The position numbers and the translations under genes were made by a program. The notes under the pieces are model-generated. The model searched no databases and was not told where the DNA came from. It saw nothing but the letters and a program-made list of their open reading frames with translations. Of a DNA stretch of 64,000 nucleotides, positions 28,425 to 37,127 are shown in pieces. Every line of letters begins with the position of its first letter. Within the stretch, counting starts at the first letter, position 1. The stretch comes from DASQDN01 sp963844855 (GTDB lineage Bacteria; Acidobacteriota; Terriglobia; Bryobacterales; Bryobacteraceae), in assembly GCA_963844855.1 (NCBI GenBank), contig CAWJQP010000017.1, positions 20,045 through 84,044 on the forward strand. The letters are read 5' to 3'.

Positions 28425-31400
28425 ATGATGATGAATCCTAGTAATCATTTCAAGCTCCAACTTTTGGCTGTACTGTTAGTCGCTGTACACATATTTGCGG
28501 ACAGCGCCAACGGACAAGCAGTATCCGGAACCATTTCCGGTTCGGTAGCCGACCCGGGCGGGGCGATTGTGCCTGGGGCCACAATCGCCGTTACCAATAT
28601 ATTGACGGGCGTTGAATATACCGCAGCGACCAATGAGGCCGGATTGTACTCAGTACCAAACCTGCTCTCGGGCACTTACCGGGTATCCGTTAGTAGGGAA
28701 GGCTTTCGTACAGCGGTGCGTAACGATGTCGTCGTAGCCATCGGATCGATTGTGCGCATAGACCTTGCGCTGGCAGTCGGTGAAGTGCGCGAGAGTATCT
28801 CAGTCGAAGCAACCGCTGAGCTTCTGAAGAGCGATAAGGTAACACTCGGTGGCACTGTCTCTCAAGTGGAACTGCATGCGCTCCCCAGTCTCGGACGCAA
28901 TCCATTGTCTTTGGTGAGGCTGCAACCCGGCGTTATCCAGGGGCCAGGGCAGGAAGGAAATCCCACTGCTTCACGATCCGGGAACTTCAGTGTGACCGTA
29001 AATGGCAATCCCGGCGCAACCAACGGGCATCTGTTGGATGGTGTTCTCGAGACCGAAGGCGTGGGTGGCTCAGCGCCGATTGTGCCTGCGGTCGACGCGA
29101 TGCAGGAATTGTCGGTCAATACGAACAGCTATGACGTCGAGTTTGGCCAGGCGTCCGGCGCCGTCATGATAATGACCACGAAATCGGGTACCAACGATTG
29201 GCATGGAACCGGGTATTCCTATCTCCGCAATAGTGCTCTTTTTGCGCGAAATCCCTTCACCGAACCGAGAGGTCCTGGTCACTTTGTCTATAACCAGTAC
29301 GGCGGTACCATCGGCGGACCAATCATTGAGAACAAATTCTTTCTCTTCGGGCACTATCAGGGAGTCAAAATACGCTCTGGAGGAAACATCTTAACGACCG
29401 TCCCGATTCAGCCTTTTCGTGAAGGTAACTTTGGCAGCCTCGCCAACAACCCTGTCTTCGATCCTGCCACTGGAGGGCCCGCGGGAGTCGGGCGCACGCA
29501 ATTCCCTGGAAACATCGTTCCTCAATCGAGGATTAGCCCGGTCTCGCAGAAGCTACTTGCGCTTCTACCCGCTCCAACCCAGGCGGGAACCGACAATAAC
29601 TTCATCGCGCCTCAAACCGTCCAGGTCAACCAGGACGTAGGCGCCATTCGGGCGGACTACAACCTGAATGAGAACAATCGCTTCTTTGCCCGGTATACAC
29701 GGCAACAGGGGAACTCACTGACTACGGTGCCTGCGTTCGGTAAGGCGATATACACCGGCTCCCAAGTGGAGGATGGAAACCAAAACAGCTTGGCGGCCGA
29801 TTATACGAAGGTGATTCGCGCGAATCTCTTATTCGAAATGAGATTTGGCTGGACGATGATTGAATGGTTTCGGAATGCTGTCGATGGCGACTCGCAGCCT
29901 TCGGCAGAGGTAGGAATTCCAGGGCTTAACGACGCATGCGCCGATTGCGGTGGTTTAGCAGGATTCTCGATTGCCGGTCCCGTTGGGGCTTTTGGCTTCG
30001 GGAATAGTTACCACGCTCATTCCGTCGACAACTATGGCGCCTATAATTTTGTCCCCATTGTGACTTGGTCTACAGGCAGCCACAATTTCAAGTTTGGTTC
30101 GGATCTCAATCTGACGTGGCGCGACCGTCTCGATACGGCCTCCCAAGGGAATTTCGGGGGTGCCGGCGGCATCACGGCCTCCGGGTTTCCACAGAGTATT
30201 ACTTCGAGCCCAAGCGTCGCCGGTTCCGGTCTGTCCACCGCGACGTTTCTTTTGGGTCTTCCTGGTGGATTCACACGCAATATCTACTCAAGGAACCTTC
30301 CCTTGGCGACGCAGAATCGCTTTGCCGCCTACGCCCAGGACACTTGGCGCGTCACGCGTAAGTTGACGTTGAATCTCGGGCTGCGGTGGGACTTTATTGG
30401 TTACCCTACCTCTCGGGATCCCGGCGGCATCGCGAACCTCAATTTCGACAATGTATACACGATTATCAGCAACTACGGAGATACGACTGCAACAGCAAAC
30501 GTCAAAAATAACTTTGCAAATTTCGGACCACGAGTCGGAATCGCCTATCAACTTGACTCGAAGACCGTCATAAGGGCAGGATTCGCGCGGACCTTTACGG
30601 TCGGCTACTCTGGCGCGAACTTTGGCGCGATCACAAATGATTGGCCGAACGCGACACGTCAGACCATCGTTCAGAACGATCCTTATACACCGATCTTCAC
30701 GCTTTCCCAGGGCCCACCGGCATTTGTGTCCGGATTCGACATTCTGGAAGCCGCGGGCAATCCCGGTCAGTATCCTACGCCCCTGGATTCGACAGGCTTT
30801 GGAACGGACAGCTACAATCCCGATAATTCCGTTGACCAGTGGAACTTCGCTATTCAGCGCCAACTCACTGGTTCTTCCAGCGTTACGGTTGCTTATGTCG
30901 GTAACGCGGCGCGGCATCTTTTCTATCGTCGCGACTACAATGCCGCTCTTCCTGGTCCTGGTTCGTTTCAGTCCCGTCGCCGTTACGGCGCCTTGGGCTA
31001 TAACGTTCAGGAGTTGAACCAGAGTAATCAGGGCAGTTCCGGCTATCAGGGCCTCCAGGTAACTGGGGAGAAGCGTTACTCAAAGGGATACTCTTTCACC
31101 ACGGCGCTCACATGGAGCCGTGCTTATGACTTCGGCGGTCATAATGCGATGTATCCATGGAATACCAATCTCGACCGGTCGCCACAGGATAGCGATCGCG
31201 CTCTGATCTTTACTGTTGGTCACGTCTGGGACCTACCGCTCGGACCCGGCAAGGCGTTTCTCAAGAGTAAAAGCGCAGTGCGCTATCTCACAGCGGGCTG
31301 GCAGTTTGCCGGTGTCACGTCCTTCATGTCGGGCACGCCCTTCACACCAACTGTGTCCAACACGGCATCGTTGAACTCCGATTGCTGCACGCTCCGCCCC

Positions 31401-31733
31401 GACAGACTCGGAGTGGGAACGCGTTCGGATGCTAATCGTGACGGATGGTTTGATAAAGCTGCGTTCGCAGTTCCCGGGTTGTATCAGTTCGGTACGTCGG
31501 GACGGAACATACTTCGCGGTCCGGGATTCATGACTGCCGATTGGGCGCTGTCAAAGTCCATCTTCTTTACAGAGACAAAGAAGCTGGAACTACGTTGGGA
31601 AGCGTTCAATGCGCTGAATCGTACGAACCTCGGGAATCCGAACACTGGGATTGACACATCAGTGGTCGGTCTGATTCGAGGTCTTTCAAACCCAATGAGA
31701 CGCCAGCAATTGGGCGCCCACTTTACGTTCTAG
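28425..31733 (+). CDS. Oar-like TonB-dependent receptor
   Basis: An uninterrupted receptor of about 1102 residues. I use ATG 28425 (after GGTGGGA) over an upstream GTG at 28410. A signal peptide (LQLLAVLLVAVHIFADSANG) leads into the carboxypeptidase-regulatory domain (AVSGTISGSVADPGGAIVPG). The plug region has LGRNPLSLVRLQPGVIQGPG and HLLDGVLETEGVGG, followed by SNSYDVEFGQ-like NTNSYDVEFGQASGAVMIMT. The barrel ends in RRQQLGAHFTF, with the expected terminal Phe. It is in the same orientation as the TPR gene and converges on the GntR gene with 7 nt between stops. Two operator-like palindromes precede it, so its expression is probably tied to the GntR regulator. Confidence 0.9.
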   Translation: MMMNPSNHFKLQLLAVLLVAVHIFADSANGQAVSGTISGSVADPGGAIVPGATIAVTNILTGVEYTAATNEAGLYSVPNLLSGTYRVSVSREGFRTAVRNDVVVAIGSIVRIDLALAVGEVRESISVEATAELLKSDKVTLGGTVSQVELHALPSLGRNPLSLVRLQPGVIQGPGQEGNPTASRSGNFSVTVNGNPGATNGHLLDGVLETEGVGGSAPIVPAVDAMQELSVNTNSYDVEFGQASGAVMIMTTKSGTNDWHGTGYSYLRNSALFARNPFTEPRGPGHFVYNQYGGTIGGPIIENKFFLFGHYQGVKIRSGGNILTTVPIQPFREGNFGSLANNPVFDPATGGPAGVGRTQFPGNIVPQSRISPVSQKLLALLPAPTQAGTDNNFIAPQTVQVNQDVGAIRADYNLNENNRFFARYTRQQGNSLTTVPAFGKAIYTGSQVEDGNQNSLAADYTKVIRANLLFEMRFGWTMIEWFRNAVDGDSQPSAEVGIPGLNDACADCGGLAGFSIAGPVGAFGFGNSYHAHSVDNYGAYNFVPIVTWSTGSHNFKFGSDLNLTWRDRLDTASQGNFGGAGGITASGFPQSITSSPSVAGSGLSTATFLLGLPGGFTRNIYSRNLPLATQNRFAAYAQDTWRVTRKLTLNLGLRWDFIGYPTSRDPGGIANLNFDNVYTIISNYGDTTATANVKNNFANFGPRVGIAYQLDSKTVIRAGFARTFTVGYSGANFGAITNDWPNATRQTIVQNDPYTPIFTLSQGPPAFVSGFDILEAAGNPGQYPTPLDSTGFGTDSYNPDNSVDQWNFAIQRQLTGSSSVTVAYVGNAARHLFYRRDYNAALPGPGSFQSRRRYGALGYNVQELNQSNQGSSGYQGLQVTGEKRYSKGYSFTTALTWSRAYDFGGHNAMYPWNTNLDRSPQDSDRALIFTVGHVWDLPLGPGKAFLKSKSAVRYLTAGWQFAGVTSFMSGTPFTPTVSNTASLNSDCCTLRPDRLGVGTRSDANRDGWFDKAAFAVPGLYQFGTSGRNILRGPGFMTADWALSKSIFFTETKKLELRWEAFNALNRTNLGNPNTGIDTSVVGLIRGLSNPMRRQQLGAHFTF

Positions 31734-31740
31734 CGGTCAA

Positions 31741-32472
31741 TCAAGCAGAGTCGCCGACGGCCTCGTCGCTATCCTGTCCATCCAGCATGCGAACGAAGGG
31801 CATCGGTTTGTGGAACACGATCTTATTGAGGTCACGGTAGATTCCGCTGAAGTATTTTTCGACTTCGCGATCAACCCGTGATATCGGAACCGTCAAAATG
31901 GTTTGAACGTACTTCGCATGGCTTGCATATGCCACGTCAACTGCGTTCAACTTCGTGGAGTATGCTCGCGCGATCATGAAGAACAATGGGTTCATCACGA
32001 AGTTGAGCGTCTGATACAGCTGCTGTTTTCCCGAAAACTTCCATATCGCTCGATGGAGCTTTAGATCAGACTGCAAAAACCGTTCTTCGTCTCCGGCATC
32101 GGCAGCTTCCTTCATTGCGTGTAGCGCCTTCTCCAGGGTGTGTTGCTTCTCTGGTGTCATTTGTTCACGCATGTACCGGACGCACAAACCCTCGAGCTTG
32201 CCCCTCATGCTGAACAGCACTTCCACATCTTCCGGCGAGATATCACGAATGAAGGTGCCTCGACGAGGCGTGATCACAATCAGTCCATCGCGCTCAAGAC
32301 GCAGCACCGCCTCTCGTAATGGCCCCCGGCTGCATCCCAATTGCCTTGCGATGTCATCCTCGATGAGTCGTTCACGCGGTTTCAGCCGCCCTTCGTAGAT
32401 CGCACTTCGAATGAAATTTTCTACTTTCTGGCTGGTTGAAACCGGACTGGCTTTTCGAGAGGGAGTCTTCAT
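31741..32472 (-). CDS. GntR-family transcriptional regulator, FadR/FCD type
   Basis: A 243-residue regulator from ATG 32472. The frame is open further upstream but that part has no homology character. Residues about 15-80 form the winged helix-turn-helix (VENFIRSAIYEGRLKPRERL, EDDIARQLGCSRGPLREAVL, RLERDGLIVITPRRGTFIRD). The C-terminal FCD domain has the Asp/His pair in FLQSDLKLHRAIWKFSGKQQ and a later His in YASHAKYVQTI. The usual last His of FCD proteins appears to be replaced around REVEKYFSGIY, so metal binding may be altered. A palindrome abuts its own start codon, suggesting autoregulation. It is the likely regulator of the whole 26-60 kb block. Confidence 0.9.
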   Translation of the reverse strand: MKTPSRKASPVSTSQKVENFIRSAIYEGRLKPRERLIEDDIARQLGCSRGPLREAVLRLERDGLIVITPRRGTFIRDISPEDVEVLFSMRGKLEGLCVRYMREQMTPEKQHTLEKALHAMKEAADAGDEERFLQSDLKLHRAIWKFSGKQQLYQTLNFVMNPLFFMIARAYSTKLNAVDVAYASHAKYVQTILTVPISRVDREVEKYFSGIYRDLNKIVFHKPMPFVRMLDGQDSDEAVGDSA

Positions 32473-32484
32473 CTTGTCAACAAC
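32473..32484. promoter_or_regulatory. Candidate GntR-type operator O3 at the gntR start codon
   Basis: On the minus strand GTTGTTGACAAG ends directly before the ATG of the GntR gene, matching the consensus at 10 of 12 positions and overlapping the ribosome-binding region. This fits autorepression. Confidence 0.65.
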
Positions 32485-32572
32485 AATGTCCTCATTATAC
32501 GAGGCAGTGGGATGAAGATAGCTAAAAGAGTTCACAACCCTCGAATGTGTAGTGGTTCGCCCTGCAAGGATT

Positions 32573-33721
32573 TCACAGCAACGTTCCACCTGGATTTTCA
32601 AGTAAATTGCGGATCTGATCCAGAAACTCCGCCGCGTCCACGCCATCCAGAACACGATGGTCTGCGGCAAGCGTCAAATGAACTGTGGACCGCGCCTGAA
32701 CATCATCATTGATAACCACTGGTCGCTTTGCTATGCGACCCGTTGCGAGGATAATGCTCTGGGGAGGGTTGAGAATCGGATGAAACTCATCAATCCCGTA
32801 TGCGCCCAGATTGGACAACGTAGCGCTGCCACCCTCCATTTCACTCAAGGTCAATTTTCGAGCCCGAGCTTTATCCGTCAAGGAAGATCGTTGTTTCGCC
32901 AGTTCTGGGACTGATAATTTGTCTGCATCTCTTATCACAGGCGTGATCAGGCCGTTTGAGGTTTGGACTGCCAGGGAAATGTCGATAGAAGGGAACTGTT
33001 CCACCTGATTCGATCGCCAGAAGGAGTTCACGCCGGGCTTCTCGCGGAGTCCTAGGGCAAGAGCGCGAACGAAGAAGTCAGTGTAGGTGATCTTTACACC
33101 ATGCGATTCCTGGATAGCACCGACGGTCGCATCCCGTAGCTTCACCAGATTCGTCACGTCCACATGAGCAGTGAGATAGAAATGGGGAGCTGATTGAAAG
33201 CTCGATGTCATCCGCTGCGCTATAACTGTGCGATTCGGCGCAGAGGCTCCCTTCTCGTGGAAACTCCGGACATCGTCTTCAGTTATCCGATCGCCTTTGG
33301 AGGGCTTGAGGAGAGAAAAGTCAATACCCAGCGAAGTGGCCAGTTTTCGTGCTCTGGGACTAATCGGCGCTTCAGTTTGGAGCGCGCTTTTTGTCGAGCC
33401 TACCAGCGCCTCCCGCAAAGGCTGCGCCGGCAATGTCGCGGCTTGCTGAACTGCCGGCGGGGGAGCGCTAATCGTCGCTTGCCGGCCATCCTCCACCGTT
33501 GCGATCACGGTTCCTACCTTCACAACGACTTCCGGGTCCACCAAGATACTGTCGACCATTCCCGTCACGAAAGATTCCACTTCCATCTCGACCTTGTCGG
33601 TTTGAACGAGGAAGAGAATCTCACCCCGCTGGACTTTCTCGCCGGGCTTCTTTAGCCAGCTGGAGACAGAGCCTTCGGTCATCGTGAGACCGAGCTGAGG
33701 CATGACGATTTCCTGCAACAT
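32573..33721 (-). CDS. Dihydrolipoamide acyltransferase (E2) of a 2-oxoacid/acetoin dehydrogenase complex
   Basis: A 382-residue E2. The N-terminal lipoyl domain carries the lipoylated Lys in QTDKVEMEVES (about residue 43). A peripheral-subunit-binding domain follows (ISPRARKLATSLGIDFSLLK, GDRITEDDVRSF). The catalytic core ends with HRVLDGVDAAEFLDQI, which holds the His and Asp of the active site. It starts 3 nt after the E1 beta stop. A complete complex needs an E3 lipoamide dehydrogenase, which is not in this cluster and must be supplied from elsewhere. The acyl substrate cannot be read from sequence; acetoin-type or branched sugar-derived 2-oxoacids are options. Confidence 0.9.
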   Translation of the reverse strand: MLQEIVMPQLGLTMTEGSVSSWLKKPGEKVQRGEILFLVQTDKVEMEVESFVTGMVDSILVDPEVVVKVGTVIATVEDGRQATISAPPPAVQQAATLPAQPLREALVGSTKSALQTEAPISPRARKLATSLGIDFSLLKPSKGDRITEDDVRSFHEKGASAPNRTVIAQRMTSSFQSAPHFYLTAHVDVTNLVKLRDATVGAIQESHGVKITYTDFFVRALALGLREKPGVNSFWRSNQVEQFPSIDISLAVQTSNGLITPVIRDADKLSVPELAKQRSSLTDKARARKLTLSEMEGGSATLSNLGAYGIDEFHPILNPPQSIILATGRIAKRPVVINDDVQARSTVHLTLAADHRVLDGVDAAEFLDQIRNLLENPGGTLL

Positions 33722-33724
33722 CCG

Positions 33725-34720
33725 TTATGCTCCGAAAAATCCGCTGCGAATCTCGGAGACAATCCGGTCCACACTCGGGATCATTTGATCTTCGAGCACG
33801 GGGCTAAAAGGGTTGGGCGCAGGCAGGGAACATATGCGCAGAGGTGGTCCATCCAAATCGTCGAAGCAATCCTCGCAGGCAATGGCAAAGACCTCGGCCG
33901 AAAAACCGCAATTCGCGGGGGCCTCGTCCACCACTGCAACCCGTCCCGTTTTTCGAATCGACTTTGTAATTGCGTTTCGATCTAAGGGAACGATCGTTCG
34001 CGGATCGATCACTTCGGCCGAGATACCTTGTTGCTGCAAAACTTCCGCCGCGTCCAATGCGAGCTGGACCATTTTTCCTACGGCGATCAGGGTCAGATCC
34101 GTTCCTTCGCGCCGAATTCTCGCTTCACCGAAAGGAATCATGTAATCTTCTGTCGGAATCTCACCTTTTGTGTTGTACAGCGCCTTGTGTTCGATAAAGA
34201 GCACGGGTCCGTCATCGCGAATGGCAGTCTTGAGCAATCCCTTTACGTCGTATGGCGTTGAGGGAACAACCACTTTCAATCCGGGAGTTTGGGCAAACCA
34301 GGCATAAAAGGCATGGGAATGATGGGATCCTGCGTTCCTCACTGCTCCCATAGCTCCCCGAATCACCACAGGAACCTTAATCTTTCCGTTTGAAGAGTAG
34401 TGAACATTGGCTGCTTGCTGAATTACCTGCGTCATGGCCTCCAAGATGAAATCGAGGAAGACTTCGTCGACAATGGGTCTGCTGCCTGCCATTGCCGCTC
34501 CGATCGCAATTCCGGTCGCGCCGAGTTCGCAAATTCCCGTATCGCGCAATCGATGATCGCCGAATTCCTTCCAGAGCCCGCGCGTCTGAGCGAAGTTTCC
34601 CCCGCGCGGCCCAATGCCTTGACCGATGTAGAACACGGTCTCGTCACGAGCCATCTCCTCTCGCAAAGCTTCTACACCAGCTTCAACATAAGTTGTCTTC
34701 TTCAACTCGGTGGCTATCAC
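33725..34720 (-). CDS. 2-oxoacid/acetoin dehydrogenase E1 component, beta subunit
   Basis: The GTG at 34720 overlaps the E1 alpha stop (GTGA) and gives a 331-residue protein beginning VIATELKKTTYVEAGVEALR. The conserved Glu-containing ELGATGIAIGAAMAGSRPIV and the RGAMGAVRNAGSHHSHAFYA loop are in place. The C-terminal transketolase domain has VIDPRTIVPLDRNAITKSIR and VVDEAPANCGFSAEVFAIA. It forms the alpha2beta2 E1 with the upstream gene and decarboxylates a 2-oxoacid using thiamine diphosphate. Confidence 0.9.
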   Translation of the reverse strand: MIATELKKTTYVEAGVEALREEMARDETVFYIGQGIGPRGGNFAQTRGLWKEFGDHRLRDTGICELGATGIAIGAAMAGSRPIVDEVFLDFILEAMTQVIQQAANVHYSSNGKIKVPVVIRGAMGAVRNAGSHHSHAFYAWFAQTPGLKVVVPSTPYDVKGLLKTAIRDDGPVLFIEHKALYNTKGEIPTEDYMIPFGEARIRREGTDLTLIAVGKMVQLALDAAEVLQQQGISAEVIDPRTIVPLDRNAITKSIRKTGRVAVVDEAPANCGFSAEVFAIACEDCFDDLDGPPLRICSLPAPNPFSPVLEDQMIPSVDRIVSEIRSGFFGA

Positions 34721-35712
34721 CGTTCCTCCTCGGTGCAGAACACGTGGTCCATCACCGTCGATGGGTCCGGGTTCGGGCTGACTTGAGAGAACTCGACAGC
34801 GTCCATAAGCCAAGCATCCACGTCCTGCGCGATCTTTTCAAAATCGCCTACCGTCGCCCATTGCGATTCCAGGGCTCGCTGTCGCAGGAAGGCGAGAGGG
34901 CATTTCTTCTTCCAGGTTTCTACTTCTTCTCGTGTCCGATAGTCAGTGCCGGGGTCGCCTTCATGGTGACCGACAATGCGATAAGTCTTGCACTCGAGCA
35001 GTGTCGGTCCGCCGCCGGATCGCGCCTGCGCAATCGCAGTTCCCGCTGCTTCATGAACTGCCAAGACATCATTGCCGTCTACTGCAGCGGCAGGCATTCC
35101 ATAAGCGTCGCCGCGGCTGGCGACACTCGTATTCTTGGTGGCGCGCGAAAAAGCCATTTCTGTAGCAAACGAGTTGTTCTCGCAAACGTAGACGACCGGG
35201 AGATTCCAAACCGCCCCGAAGTTCAGGCTTTCATGGAACGACCCGCTGTTGACAGCGCCATCGCCGAAATAACAGACTGTCACTTGCCCACTCTTGCGAA
35301 GCTGTGCGCTCAGTCCTGCGCCGGTCGCAAGCGGTATGCCGCCGCCGACAACACCGTTCGTGCCCATGAAGCCATACTCAGGGGCATACATGTGCATGCT
35401 TCCACCTCTGCCGCCCGAGCATCCCGTTACCTTGCCATAAAGTTCCGCCATCACCTCGCGACCCGTAACGCCCTTCGCGAGGGCGTGTCCATGACCGCGA
35501 TGCGTGCTGAAAACGATGTCGTCTTCTTTCAAATGGGCGGAAACACCAACGGCTACGGCTTCCTCGCCGACATACAAGTGCACGAATCCCGGAAGCTTCG
35601 CGTTGCGGTAGAGTTCCTGGACTTTCAGCTCAAACTCTCGCAGTTCGAGCATTTCCTTATAAAGGTCTAAAACAAGCTTGACGTCCGCATTTACGGTCGC
35701 TGCTTTTTGCAT
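34717..35712 (-). CDS. 2-oxoacid/acetoin dehydrogenase E1 component, alpha subunit
   Basis: A 331-residue protein with a strong GGAGGAGAC ribosome-binding site before ATG 35712. The thiamine-diphosphate motif runs from GDGAVNSGSFHESLNFG to the VYVCENNSF pair of Asn. HRGHGHALAKGV and GCSGGRGGSMHMYAPEYGFM are standard for the acetoin/pyruvate dehydrogenase alpha family. KTYRIVGHHEGDPGTDYRT is the phosphorylation-loop region. It starts 26 nt after the VOC gene stop in the SDR-VOC-E1a-E1b-E2 operon. Confidence 0.9.
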   Translation of the reverse strand: MQKAATVNADVKLVLDLYKEMLELREFELKVQELYRNAKLPGFVHLYVGEEAVAVGVSAHLKEDDIVFSTHRGHGHALAKGVTGREVMAELYGKVTGCSGGRGGSMHMYAPEYGFMGTNGVVGGGIPLATGAGLSAQLRKSGQVTVCYFGDGAVNSGSFHESLNFGAVWNLPVVYVCENNSFATEMAFSRATKNTSVASRGDAYGMPAAAVDGNDVLAVHEAAGTAIAQARSGGGPTLLECKTYRIVGHHEGDPGTDYRTREEVETWKKKCPLAFLRQRALESQWATVGDFEKIAQDVDAWLMDAVEFSQVSPNPDPSTVMDHVFCTEEER

Positions 35713-35738
35713 GTCTCCTCCAGCGCCATTCGAGCAGC

Positions 35739-36239
35739 CTACACGGCTGTGTCCGGAATGGACGTTCCGTCACAGCCGGGCGCTTTTTGGCGCAGTTCAA
35801 TCAGAAAGCCTACAAGGTCGAAAGTGTCGAGCAGAACCCAACGGGTGCCGGGCCGAATCCCGGTGCCTGCCTGAAGCACGCTTACTCCTTGAGGCTTGAG
35901 CCCAGTGATGATGGAATCCATATCATCGACCTCGAAGAGCACATGATGGATGCCTCCCCCATGTTCATTGAGAAATTGACGATAAGCATTCTGCTCGCCT
36001 TCAACCGGCTGAATTAATTCCAGTTCCAGATCGCCTGCCTGAACAAATCCCTGCCGGATCTTGATGTTCTCTTCGCGATCGCGAAACCAGTATTTGGAGT
36101 CAGGACGATTGGGCCATTCGATAAACTTGAATGGACCCATACCGAAGAGTTCAGTCAAAAGGCGAGTGGATTGCTCCAGGTTTGGTACGACAATTCCGAT
36201 TTGAACGGCCTTCTTGAGCGCTACACCGAGTCCGGTCAT
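35739..36239 (-). CDS. VOC-family protein (glyoxalase/methylmalonyl-CoA epimerase fold)
   Basis: A 166-residue protein with two VOC half-repeats. The first begins AVQIGIVVPNLEQSTRLLTE with GMGPFKFIEWPNRPDSKYWF, the second GGGIHHVLFEVDDMDSIITG. Likely metal ligands are Glu in LELELIQPVEGE and His in GGIHHVLFEVDD, as in lactoylglutathione lyase/epimerase types. The ATG overlaps the SDR stop (ATGA). In this operon it may isomerise or cleave the product passed to the E1/E2 complex; that is inference. Confidence 0.85.
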   Translation of the reverse strand: MTGLGVALKKAVQIGIVVPNLEQSTRLLTELFGMGPFKFIEWPNRPDSKYWFRDREENIKIRQGFVQAGDLELELIQPVEGEQNAYRQFLNEHGGGIHHVLFEVDDMDSIITGLKPQGVSVLQAGTGIRPGTRWVLLDTFDLVGFLIELRQKAPGCDGTSIPDTAV

Positions 36240-37036
36240 CGAGCCAGGTATCCTCCATCGACATTCAGCACCGTTCCCGTAACCATCGAGGACGCATCTG
36301 ATGCCAGAAACAAAACCGCGCCAAAAATCTCTTCCGGTTGGCCGACTCGTCCAAGCGGAATATTAGTGATCCACGTTTGCATCAATCGTTCCGGATCGAA
36401 CTGCGGATTCGCCATCACTTCCTTCAGGCCCGGGGTCATGAATTGGCAAGGCGCAATTGCGTTCACACGTATGCCGCGCGTCGCCCATTCAAGCGCCAAT
36501 TGTTTTGTGAGAGTATCGACACCGCCCTTGCTCGCGCAGTATGCGTTCGCTCCACGTCCCATGCCAACAGATCCTGCAATGGAAGAAAAGTTGATGATCA
36601 CGCCCCTTTTATTCTTGAGCATTATTTGTGCCGCGGCCTGACACGCCAGGAAGGTGCCTCGCAGATTGATGTCGAGGACGCGGTCCCAAGTCTCCAGAGG
36701 AGTTAGTTCCGCAGGATCATGTTGTGAAACCCCTGCGCAATTTATCAGAATATCGACTGTACCGAATTCCGCGACGGTCGTCGCCACCATTTGTTTCACA
36801 TCATCAGGCTTACTAACGTCGACTGCGATTCCGAGCGCACGCCGACCCGTCGAGGCGACTTCGGATGCGACAGCTCGGGCATTTTCAATGCTCAAGTCTG
36901 CCACCGCGACGCTACATCCGTACTCAGCAAGCCCTGAAGAGATCACCTTGCCGAAACCTACCGAGCCTCCAGTTATCAGCGCGACACGATCGGTCAGATC
37001 GAAGATTTTACTGAATTTCCCGTTGATCGGCGGCAT
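36236..37036 (-). CDS. Short-chain dehydrogenase/reductase (SDR), first gene of the dehydrogenase operon
   Basis: A 266-residue classical SDR. The NAD(P)-binding motif is ALITGGSVGFGKVISSGLAE; NNAG appears as the variant INCAGVSQHDPAEL. The catalytic Ser is in NFSSIAGSVGMGRG and the YxxxK in YCASKGGVDTL. An acidic Asp after the second beta strand (VAVADLSIEN) points to NAD over NADP. The ATG at 37036 has no strong Shine-Dalgarno. Operator O4 lies 49 bp upstream. It probably oxidises a sugar-derived alcohol. Confidence 0.88.
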   Translation of the reverse strand: MPPINGKFSKIFDLTDRVALITGGSVGFGKVISSGLAEYGCSVAVADLSIENARAVASEVASTGRRALGIAVDVSKPDDVKQMVATTVAEFGTVDILINCAGVSQHDPAELTPLETWDRVLDINLRGTFLACQAAAQIMLKNKRGVIINFSSIAGSVGMGRGANAYCASKGGVDTLTKQLALEWATRGIRVNAIAPCQFMTPGLKEVMANPQFDPERLMQTWITNIPLGRVGQPEEIFGAVLFLASDASSMVTGTVLNVDGGYLAR

Positions 37037-37084
37037 CGTCTACGAACCATCAGTATAGGAGAGTTTTGTGTTACTGTCATCAAT

Positions 37085-37096
37085 ATTGTTAACAAG
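37085..37096. promoter_or_regulatory. Candidate GntR-type operator O4
   Basis: ATTGTTAACAAG matches the palindrome at 11 of 12 positions. It sits midway between the divergent SDR operon and the RhaT-like gene. The wider context CATCAATATTGTTRACAA is shared with O5b. Confidence 0.7.
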
Positions 37097-37127
37097 CCTG
37101 ACGATTCAACACTAGGAAATTAAAAGC

